From Alphaproteobacteria bacterium (lineage in GTDB: Bacteria; Pseudomonadota; Alphaproteobacteria; Paracaedibacterales; CAIULA01): a stretch of DNA of 64,000 bases. The number at the start of each line of letters is the position of its first letter. The first letter of the stretch is position 1. This document shows positions 19,530-27,315 of the stretch, in pieces. The notes beneath the pieces are model-generated. The model worked only from the letters and a program-made list of their open reading frames with translations. It made no database searches and had not been told where the DNA came from. The stretch covers positions 1 through 64,000 of the forward strand of contig JAIEPD010000001.1 in assembly GCA_019749935.1 (NCBI GenBank), given 5' to 3'. The position numbers and the translations under genes were made by a program.

Positions 19530-20659
19530 CTTTAGATTTATCATTTCCTCGCGTGCTTCAGGTTCTTCCTTCTTTGATAAGTGGGGGCGTTGAAAATGCA
19601 TCTGCTGATATGGTTGCTGGAATTAAAAAAGCTTACCCCAATGCCGAAACCTTTGTTGCGTCAAGCGGCGGTGTTTTGGTTGATAAAATTTTTCTTTTAG
19701 GGGGAAAACATTTTGAGCTATCACTTAAAGATAAGGCTCCGTGGGCACTTGTTCGTAATGCGTTTTCTTTAAAGAGTTTAATAAAAAAAAATAATATTCA
19801 AATTATTCATGCTCGTTCAAGAGCGCCCGCCTGGAGTTCTTTTTGGGCGGCACGTCAAACCAAAATCCCATTTATAACAACGTATCATGGCATTTATAAC
19901 AGCAATAGTTCTGTGAAATCTTTTTATAACTCTATTATGGCGCGTGGAGATAGGGTTATCGCTATTTCTGAGTATGTCGCTGAGCATATAAAGCAGCATT
20001 ACCCCAATTTAACTTCTCATATTGTTGTGATTCCTGAAGGAATTGATACAGCCTATTTTGATCCGGCTGAAATCTCTGTTGAAGCAATAGACGCATTGAG
20101 AGCTAAATGGGCAATACCACCGGAGAGTAAAATCATCCTCCTACCTGGACGTCTTACGAAATGGAAGGGGCAGAAGGTGTTAATAGAAGCTCTTCGCCAA
20201 ATGGATACAACGAGTTTGTTTGGGATCATCTTAGGGGACAGTCAGGGAAGAGAAACCTATTATCAGGAATTAATGAACCAGGCAAAAGATTTGCCTATTA
20301 AATTTATTAATGATTATCATGACATGCCGACAGCTTATGCGCTGGCTGACGTTGTTTTATCATGTTCTACAGATCCAGAAGCTTTTGGGCGTGTTACGGC
20401 GGAAGCTTTGGCGATGGGAAGACCTTATATTGGAACAAATCACGGAGCAACGCCAGAGATGTGTCTTCATGGAAAGACAGGGTTTTTAGTCCCCCCTGGA
20501 AGTGTAGAAACTTTGGCTGCAATGATACATTATGTTTTATCATTGCCGAATGAAAAAGGAGAAGCTCTGTCTGTAAATGCTCGTCAGCATATTTTTCAGA
20601 ATTTTTCTCTTGATCAAATGGTAAACCGCACGCTTTCCTTATACAAGGCGGTAGCATAA
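19526..20659 (+). CDS. Glycosyltransferase family 4-like
   Basis: LPGRLTKWKGQKVLIEAL, DPEAFGRVTAEALAMGRPYIGTNHGATPEM, GKTGFLVPPG. Confidence 0.9.
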   Translation: MTLDLSFPRVLQVLPSLISGGVENASADMVAGIKKAYPNAETFVASSGGVLVDKIFLLGGKHFELSLKDKAPWALVRNAFSLKSLIKKNNIQIIHARSRAPAWSSFWAARQTKIPFITTYHGIYNSNSSVKSFYNSIMARGDRVIAISEYVAEHIKQHYPNLTSHIVVIPEGIDTAYFDPAEISVEAIDALRAKWAIPPESKIILLPGRLTKWKGQKVLIEALRQMDTTSLFGIILGDSQGRETYYQELMNQAKDLPIKFINDYHDMPTAYALADVVLSCSTDPEAFGRVTAEALAMGRPYIGTNHGATPEMCLHGKTGFLVPPGSVETLAAMIHYVLSLPNEKGEALSVNARQHIFQNFSLDQMVNRTLSLYKAVA

Positions 20660-20665
20660 CCTCCC

Positions 20666-21559
20666 ATGCAAAATAAAATTCTCATCATCAAATTAGGAGC
20701 ATTGGGGGATATGGTGCAAGCAGCATCTGCCTTTACAGCGTTGCGCAAATTTCATGCAAAGGATCATCTTACTCTTTTAACAACAGCTTCTTACCAAGAG
20801 ATGGCCATAAAAATGGGGTATTTTGATGAGATAAGGTTAGATGATCGTTTTAAGTTATTTCAATTAAGCAAACTTTTGGGTTTTAGAAAATATTTAAAAG
20901 GTCAAAGTTTCCAAAAAATTTATGATCTTCAAAACGTAGACAGAACAAAGCTCTATTCTTATCTTGCAGAAAATAAAAGTGAATGGATTTCACCTTCAAA
21001 AAAAGATTGTGCTCTTCACCCGCAAGAACGTTTTAAACGGCTGTTTTCATTTTTTGGCATTCCGTTTGAAGCGCAGTTGGATTTAAAGCATTTAGCAGAG
21101 CCTAATGATTTTCATCTTTCAGCTCCTTATGTCTTGCTTGTTCCCGGTGCATCCTTAGTGCATGGAGGAAGAAAAAGATGGCCAGAGGAAAAATATGCTG
21201 AACTGGCATTGTTTTTACTTCAGAAGGGGATTCAGCCTGTATTAATCGGCGGACCTTCAGATAATTTTGAAGTTATAAAAAATAAGGTTCCTCAGGTCAT
21301 TGACCTTTGCTCTAAAACAACTTTTTATCAAATCATCGGCCTCGCGCAAAAGGCTTTGTGTGCAATTGGAAATGACACTGGCCCAACTCTTTTGGCAGCA
21401 AGTGGAGACTGCAAGACGTTAACATTTTACTCTGATTGCAATCCACCAAATCTAGGCGGAGCAAGGGGCGTAGGGCATATTGGCCTTTATAAGCCAAATT
21501 TAAAAGATCTGCATACAAGCACAGTTATAAAAACCTTAGAAGAATTTTTACCTTTATAA
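20666..21559 (+). CDS. Glycosyltransferase family 9 (LPS heptosyltransferase-like)
   Basis: KILIIKLGALGDMVQAASAF..., RWPEEKYAELALFLLQKGIQPVLIGGPSD, AIGNDTGPTLLAA. Confidence 0.88.
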   Translation: MQNKILIIKLGALGDMVQAASAFTALRKFHAKDHLTLLTTASYQEMAIKMGYFDEIRLDDRFKLFQLSKLLGFRKYLKGQSFQKIYDLQNVDRTKLYSYLAENKSEWISPSKKDCALHPQERFKRLFSFFGIPFEAQLDLKHLAEPNDFHLSAPYVLLVPGASLVHGGRKRWPEEKYAELALFLLQKGIQPVLIGGPSDNFEVIKNKVPQVIDLCSKTTFYQIIGLAQKALCAIGNDTGPTLLAASGDCKTLTFYSDCNPPNLGGARGVGHIGLYKPNLKDLHTSTVIKTLEEFLPL

Positions 21560-21611
21560 GAAAACAGCTTCATCTTAAACTGGGTTTAATTAGCGTTTTA
21601 GGAGCATTCTT

Positions 21612-23054
21612 ATGTCTGGCAAAACACACAACATCACATTAATCCCCGGCGATGGTATTGGGCCTGAAGTCACATCTGCTACTTGTAAGATCATTGAAGC
21701 AGCTGGCGTCGAGATAAAGTGGGATGTTTGTGAGGCGGGGGCGGAGGTTTTTAAAAAGGGCCTTGAAACAGGTGTTCCAAAAGAGACAATAGATTCAATC
21801 CTTAAAAACAAAATCGCCTTAAAAGGACCCCTTGAAACACCCGTTGGATTTGGCGAGAAAAGCGCCAATGTGACTTTGCGCAAAATGTTCGAAACATACG
21901 GAAATATCCGCCCCATCAAAGAGATTCCTGGTGTTAAGACTCCCTATCATGGCAGAGGTATTGACCTTGTGATTGTTAGAGAAAACATCGAAGATTTATA
22001 TGCAGGTATTGAGCATATGCAAACGCCGAACGTTGCTCAATGTCTAAAATTAATCTCACGCAAGGGCTGTGAGAAAATTGTGCGTCTTGCCTTTGAGTTT
22101 GCCCGCTCAGAAGGGCGTAAAATGGTTCACTGTGCGACCAAAGCCAACATTATGAAACTGAGCGAAGGGCTTTTAAAGCGAACCTTTGAAGAGATTTCAG
22201 GAGATTATCCAGATATCGAAGCGCATCACATAATTGTAGATAACTGTGCCCATCAATTAGTTAAAAAACCTGAACAATTTGATGTGATTGTAACAACCAA
22301 TATGAATGGTGATATCTTAAGTGACTTGGGGTCAGCGCTAATTGGCGGATTAGGATTTGCGCCAGGTGCTAATATTGGCGATGATTTTGCGATTTTTGAA
22401 GCTGTGCATGGATCTGCTCCTAAATATGCAGGTAAAAATGTCATCAACCCAACCGCTGTTTTATTGTCAGGCGTGATGATGTTAAGGTATTTAGGCGAAT
22501 TTAAGGCAGCTGAATCGATTGAACAGGCCCTTTATGTGACATTGGCAAAAGATCATGTTTTAACGCGTGACGTTGTGGGTGAGAAAGGCGCTGCTTCAAC
22601 AACTGCCTTTACGGATGCCATTATTAAAAATCTTGGTAAATCATTTAAAGATCAAAAGCCTCACACATATAAACCCATTCAGCTTCCTAAAGTTTCAAAA
22701 GATCCAGGACCTATCAAGCCAAAAAATAGGGGCATAAAAGGAATTGATGTTTTTATAGAATTGGATAAGCCCTTTGAAGTCCTTGGAAAAAATTTAGAAC
22801 AAATAACCCATTCTACGCCTTTTCAATTTAAGATTTTGTCATGCCGAGGCGTTAAAATTTACCCAAACCTTTCTCTAAAAGAACCAGACTTGGTTGATCA
22901 CGTTTGTGCGCGTTTTGTTGCAAACAACGAAACAACAGATGAGATGATCCTTGATTTATTGCAAAAATTATCTAAAGAATGCCATTGGGTGCATTTAGAA
23001 AAACTTAATATATTTGATGGTAAAGTGGCTTATTCAAAAACCCATGGTGAGTAA
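21612..23054 (+). CDS. icd: NADP-dependent isocitrate dehydrogenase, long form with C-terminal extension
   Basis: ITLIPGDGIGPEV, NMNGDILSDLGSALIGGLGFAPGANIGD, AVHGSAPKYAGKNVINPTA. Confidence 0.94.
   Translation: MSGKTHNITLIPGDGIGPEVTSATCKIIEAAGVEIKWDVCEAGAEVFKKGLETGVPKETIDSILKNKIALKGPLETPVGFGEKSANVTLRKMFETYGNIRPIKEIPGVKTPYHGRGIDLVIVRENIEDLYAGIEHMQTPNVAQCLKLISRKGCEKIVRLAFEFARSEGRKMVHCATKANIMKLSEGLLKRTFEEISGDYPDIEAHHIIVDNCAHQLVKKPEQFDVIVTTNMNGDILSDLGSALIGGLGFAPGANIGDDFAIFEAVHGSAPKYAGKNVINPTAVLLSGVMMLRYLGEFKAAESIEQALYVTLAKDHVLTRDVVGEKGAASTTAFTDAIIKNLGKSFKDQKPHTYKPIQLPKVSKDPGPIKPKNRGIKGIDVFIELDKPFEVLGKNLEQITHSTPFQFKILSCRGVKIYPNLSLKEPDLVDHVCARFVANNETTDEMILDLLQKLSKECHWVHLEKLNIFDGKVAYSKTHGE
22993..23046 (+). 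repeat. Direct repeat copy 1: 3' coding end of icd
   Basis: atttagaaaaacttaatatatttgatggtaaagtggcttattcaaaaacccatg; 48/54 identical without gaps to 23578-23631. Confidence 0.9.
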
Positions 23055-23104
23055 ATAAAAATGAGGGGCTTTTTGCTTAATGCTCAGATGATAAACCGTT
23101 AAAA

Positions 23105-23145
23105 TTACTTTACTAGATTTTTTTAAAAAAAATCTAGTAAAGTAA
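23105..23145. repeat. 41-bp near-perfect AT palindrome (20-bp arms, 1-nt centre)
   Basis: TTACTTTACTAGATTTTTTT-A-AAAAAAATCTAGTAAAGTAA. Confidence 0.9.
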
Positions 23146-23158
23146 AACAATAAGTAGT

Positions 23159-23497
23159 TTATTTATTAAATAGTGTTATGTGCCTATTTCCATCTGCATA
23201 TTTACGTCTATTAGTTGAACATAAATTCTCTTTACATACTCCAGGCGACATAGCACCAATAAAAGGCTTTTTATCTTTGCTTTTTGCTTTTTCACAATTC
23301 TTTATGCAAAGCTCTTCATCATTTCTCTTGTCCATCATTCCAATTTTTACTTTTTCAAAATCATAGTCTAAATCTTCTCCGTGTTTATGCTCTGCTGTGA
23401 TGCATCGACAATAATAGTTATCAGCTTGACAACTTTTAATACTAATAAATAAACCCATAAGAGCTAAATTAATAAATAAAAAATATTTTTTGAACAT
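23159..23497 (-). CDS. Small exported Cys-rich hypothetical protein
   Basis: 112 aa with signal peptide MFKKYFLFINLALMGLFISIKSCQA and eight Cys after it or at its end. Confidence 0.55.
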   Translation of the reverse strand: MFKKYFLFINLALMGLFISIKSCQADNYYCRCITAEHKHGEDLDYDFEKVKIGMMDKRNDEELCIKNCEKAKSKDKKPFIGAMSPGVCKENLCSTNRRKYADGNRHITLFNK

Positions 23498-23577
23498 GAC
23501 CCTCTCCTTTATATTAAATATCAGTTTTATACTATAAATATATACTACATAAAATTCGTTAATAAAAAATTAATTAT

Positions 23578-23631
23578 ATTTAGAAAAACTTAACACTTTT
23601 CATGGTAAAATGACTTATTCAAAAACCCATG
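23578..23631 (+). repeat. Direct repeat copy 2: duplicated icd 3'-end fragment (LEKLNTFHGKMTYSKTH...)
   Basis: 48/54 identical to the icd terminus; lies immediately upstream of ORF 23648..23977. Confidence 0.9.
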
Positions 23632-23647
23632 AGCGAAGAATAGTTTA

Positions 23648-23977
23648 ATGAGATGTTTTTCCCATCCAATCGTTGAAAGTGTCGGCATTTGCAAAAATTG
23701 CCATAAGGGTTTGTGCCCAGAATGTTTAATTGATTGCGATAATGGGCTTGCTTGTAAGGGTTGCGAAAATCACGTTCGGGTTTTAAATCGATTTCTTGAT
23801 AACAGCATTCATAGAAAAGCAAACTCTAATTTTGTAACAGCGCTTATGAGTGGTGCATTTTTCATCGTATTTGGTATTTCTATGTGGCATTACCAAATGG
23901 ACCTTTTTGCTTATATTTTTATACTTTTTGGATGCTTTTCTCTTTTCAATGCCTATCGTTATCGATTTTTAAAATAA
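23648..23977 (+). CDS. B-box-like zinc-finger membrane protein (hypothetical)
   Basis: C-H-type motif CFSHPIVESVGICKNCHKGLCPECLIDCDNGLACKGC then C-terminal TM segments. Confidence 0.6.
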   Translation: MRCFSHPIVESVGICKNCHKGLCPECLIDCDNGLACKGCENHVRVLNRFLDNSIHRKANSNFVTALMSGAFFIVFGISMWHYQMDLFAYIFILFGCFSLFNAYRYRFLK

Positions 23978-24099
23978 AACCTACTGTGAAACCTTAAAGC
24001 ATGCCAGCAGTTAATAAATATTTAACTGTTTGCCTTATTGACCTATAGGATACGAAATTCATTTTTTAGGGAAATATTATCATCTAAAAATTAACGTTT

Positions 24100-24485
24100 A
24101 TGTTTGCCTTATATGCGATGTCGGTAACGCAAGGATATACGATGTCTAAGCAAGAGGCAATCGAGGCATGTAAAAAAGAGTGTTCAAGAACTGTTAGCAA
24201 ATGTCCTAGAATTGCAAACCAGAAGCTAAACTTGAAAGAAAAATTAGAACAGGTAATGAAAATGAGCATTATGAATGCAAGTGTGCACTCAACACACAGT
24301 CAACCAAGTGCATTTATGGAAAGTGGGACAATCCGGCAGCAGTAACAGGTCCTTATGATTCACCTAAACCATGCCCTCAACTAAAGGAACCTGAGTGCAA
24401 GGCAAAGACAGATTGTTGCGAGTGGAAACCTGGTGGCATGATGGCTAAAGGAAAATGTTTAGATGCAGCTGCGGCTTCAGCATAA
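24100..24485 (+). pseudogene. Cys-rich hypothetical protein, frameshifted
   Basis: First frame ...EAIEACKKECSRTVSKCPRIA; the +2 frame continues NCKPEAKLERKIRTGNENEHYECKCALNTQSTKCIYGKWDNPAAVTGPYDSPKPCPQLKEPECKAKTDCCEWKPGGMMAKGKCLDAAAASA*; followed by an intrinsic terminator. Confidence 0.6.
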
Positions 24486-24529
24486 CATTCTGTCTGATCA
24501 TTGATTTAAATTAGATACTTTCCTAAAAA

Positions 24530-24563
24530 CAACCCTTAATGGCATTGCTGTCATTAGGGGTTG
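24530..24563 (+). terminator. Hairpin CAACCCTTAATG/CATTAGGGGTTG followed by CTTTGTT
   Basis: 12-bp stem with one G-T wobble, 10-nt loop. Confidence 0.55.
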
Positions 24564-24604
24564 CTTTGTTAAAGAGGGAGGAGTTTTTCTTAATCCCGAT
24601 CTGA

Positions 24605-25546
24605 TTAATTAGCTAAAAATTCAGCTTTCATTTTTTTGACATCAAAAATCATTTGTTCACCAACAAGAAGTGGAGGAAGTCCCATAAATGAAGGCATGTT
24701 GTATTCACGCACAACGCCATCAATGTTTATTGGAAGCGTGACATCTCGGTATGGATCATAAGAAAATCTAGGCGGAACAAAAGGTGGAGGATTTCCATCT
24801 TCATACACATACCATAACAAACCTAATTTATTTCTTTTAGCTAACATAATTCCTTTCATGTCTCGTATAGGTGCTGTGTACATGTAATGTAAATCAGAAT
24901 AAACTTCATCTGCAGCCGCAACGGCAAAAAGGTGTACTTTCTCTGCTAAGCCTTTGGTTTTTGGTTTTTCTGGATGCAGCATATATTCCATAGTTCTAAA
25001 AATCCCCATATTGGCAATAACGGGAAAACCTTCTTCAGCGCTTAGAGTCATGCACACTTCTTTCACAGATTGGCCCACGGGCGTTGCATGTACTATCCAA
25101 ACGTCTTGTGCCGGCTTCCAATTGATTACTGCTACATGTTGAAAAGGTATTATAGCATCAGTCTCTAGTATGCCTGATAAAAGATTATCCTCTGAAAAAG
25201 GACTATTTATTGTTTTGTCTTTGTATTCATTGAACGTTTTACGTTGATCTCTAATAAAGTCGCCCCATTTGCACATCGTATCCAAAGTCATTTTTTCCAA
25301 AACAAAATCAATACCATTTTTTTGAGCCGATACTTTGATTACCTTTCCTCTCTTAGTTTTTTCTATTTGGAAAAGGGGTTCTTCTTGTTTACTTTCGATT
25401 GTTTCTGTAGCTCCTGCTGCAGTTGGTGAGCTTTGACGCCTTGTAGTTTCTTCAAATTCCATTGCGTATCCATCGAAACCTGAAAGTAGCGCTATTACAC
25501 CCAAAAGAATCAGTTTCAGAGCAGTTTTTTGTTTGTCAAAATGCAT
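24605..25546 (-). CDS. Hypothetical exported protein
   Basis: 313 aa; signal peptide MHFDKQKTALKLILLGVIALLSGFDGYA; no recognised domain. Confidence 0.65.
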   Translation of the reverse strand: MHFDKQKTALKLILLGVIALLSGFDGYAMEFEETTRRQSSPTAAGATETIESKQEEPLFQIEKTKRGKVIKVSAQKNGIDFVLEKMTLDTMCKWGDFIRDQRKTFNEYKDKTINSPFSEDNLLSGILETDAIIPFQHVAVINWKPAQDVWIVHATPVGQSVKEVCMTLSAEEGFPVIANMGIFRTMEYMLHPEKPKTKGLAEKVHLFAVAAADEVYSDLHYMYTAPIRDMKGIMLAKRNKLGLLWYVYEDGNPPPFVPPRFSYDPYRDVTLPINIDGVVREYNMPSFMGLPPLLVGEQMIFDVKKMKAEFLAN

Positions 25547-25704
25547 CTATAAATCCTTTAAAATATTAGTGTAAGAGTGATATAGGAGCTTTTATACTTT
25601 TTTTCAATGTTAAATTTTGAGAAATAAACGCTAATTTTTAAAAATTCACGATTAGTAAAATATTAATAGATTATTGCCTAGAATAATATAAATAATATTG
25701 ATTT

Positions 25705-26451
25705 ATGGGTGAGATTGTGAAGAAAATCTTTTTGTGCTTGTTTTTAGTCGCTTTCATCGCACCAACTGAATTGCATGCTAAAGCTGCCAGCCCCGGTAAG
25801 GCGATTGCTAAAGGTGTCAAAAGTGTTGGAAAGGCTATAGGGGGGAAAGGCAATCCTATAACAAAACTTTTTAGCTTGGTTCTAAAACTTCCAAAAGAAA
25901 TGGCTCAGTACGCTAAAACAATGAAAGATAGCGCTAAAAGTATTAAAGATATTGGAAAAAAACTGCCTAAAGCAAAGACTCCTGAGGAACTAACTGCAGT
26001 ATTTGGGGAAATTAAGAAATTAGTTTCTAAGCTTGAAGGGATAGAGAATAAATTTGAATCGAATAAGCTTGTTGCAGAGGTAGCAAAGGGTGTAGCCGTA
26101 TGTGACAGTCCAGCTACAAAGCCACTTGCGATGGCGCCGCCAACTGGAGGCGCTGTTGGGTATGTGTGTGGTATGTTGAAAGGTACAGACGCCAAGTTTA
26201 CAGGGATAGGTGCTTTTATGAGATCTCTTTTAAATACAGCAATGCAATATGAGGCCAAAGCGTCAGCCAAAATTTTGGCTCTTACCGGAACAGCGCCAGT
26301 TGATGATGATATTGTGCCAGAAGATCCTGAAGGAAGTGCTGAAGATGCGCTAGCAGCTGGAACAACAGCTGTGGCAGGAAAAGCAGCAACAGCAGCAGCG
26401 GCTGGGAAAACAGCACCGCCGGCAACAAAACCCAAAAAAGGCAAAAAATAG
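25705..26451 (+). CDS. Hypothetical exported protein with Ala-rich, Lys-terminated tail
   Basis: 248 aa, signal peptide MGEIVKKIFLCLFLVAFIAPTELHA; C-terminus AGKAATAAAAGKTAPPATKPKKGKK. Confidence 0.6.
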   Translation: MGEIVKKIFLCLFLVAFIAPTELHAKAASPGKAIAKGVKSVGKAIGGKGNPITKLFSLVLKLPKEMAQYAKTMKDSAKSIKDIGKKLPKAKTPEELTAVFGEIKKLVSKLEGIENKFESNKLVAEVAKGVAVCDSPATKPLAMAPPTGGAVGYVCGMLKGTDAKFTGIGAFMRSLLNTAMQYEAKASAKILALTGTAPVDDDIVPEDPEGSAEDALAAGTTAVAGKAATAAAAGKTAPPATKPKKGKK

Positions 26452-26480
26452 CAGCCGAATGATAAAAAATTTTCTGTTTT

Positions 26481-27260
26481 TTATTTCTTATCAATCATCA
26501 TCCTCTTAATCTCGCCAATAGCTTTGGCAGGATTAAGATCTTTTGGGCATGTTTTGGTACAGTTCATGATGGTATGGCAACGGTAAAGCTTAAAAGGGTC
26601 ATTAAGTTCCTCTAACCGTTCATCTTTTTTATCATCACGGCTATCTTGGATCCAACGATTAGCTTGCAGTAGAGTGGCTGGCCCTAAATATTTATCTCCA
26701 TTCCACCAATAACTAGGGCAGCTGGTTGAACAGCAAAAACACAATACACATTCCCATAGCCCGTCAAGTTTTGCTCTGTCTTCTGGAGACTGAAGACGTT
26801 CTCGTTCACCAAGCGGCGTGTCAGATTGCAGCCAAGGCTTAGTAGAAGCATATTGTGCATAAGCTGCGTTTAAATCTGGAACGAGATCCTTTATCACAGG
26901 CATATGGGGAAGGGGGTTAATTTTAACAGTTCCTTTAATCTCCGCAATTGGCTTTGTGCAGGCAAGCGTATTTGTGCCATCAATATTCATTGAACAACTG
27001 CCACAGACACCTTCACGGCAAGACCGTCTGAAGGTAAGGCTTGTATCAATTTCATCTTTGATTTTAATCAGTGCATCCAAAACCATAGGACCGCATTTAT
27101 TGGTATCAAGTTCAAACTGGTCATAACTTGGGTTTTCATTTGAATCAGGATCAAAACGATAAACTTGAAAGGTTTTCGTTGCCGTTGGAGAGGTGTATGT
27201 TTTTCCCTGTTTAATTTTCGAATTTTCCGGAAGTTTTAGTTGGGCCATAGGTTGAACCAT
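26481..27260 (-). CDS. sdhB: Succinate dehydrogenase iron-sulfur subunit
   Basis: [61 protein letters not shown]. Confidence 0.96.
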   Translation of the reverse strand: MVQPMAQLKLPENSKIKQGKTYTSPTATKTFQVYRFDPDSNENPSYDQFELDTNKCGPMVLDALIKIKDEIDTSLTFRRSCREGVCGSCSMNIDGTNTLACTKPIAEIKGTVKINPLPHMPVIKDLVPDLNAAYAQYASTKPWLQSDTPLGERERLQSPEDRAKLDGLWECVLCFCCSTSCPSYWWNGDKYLGPATLLQANRWIQDSRDDKKDERLEELNDPFKLYRCHTIMNCTKTCPKDLNPAKAIGEIKRMMIDKK

Positions 27261-27315
27261 ATACTCTCATCATTTTAAACCTGATTTAAGTGTAACGTAA
27301 TTTTTTAAAAAATGT

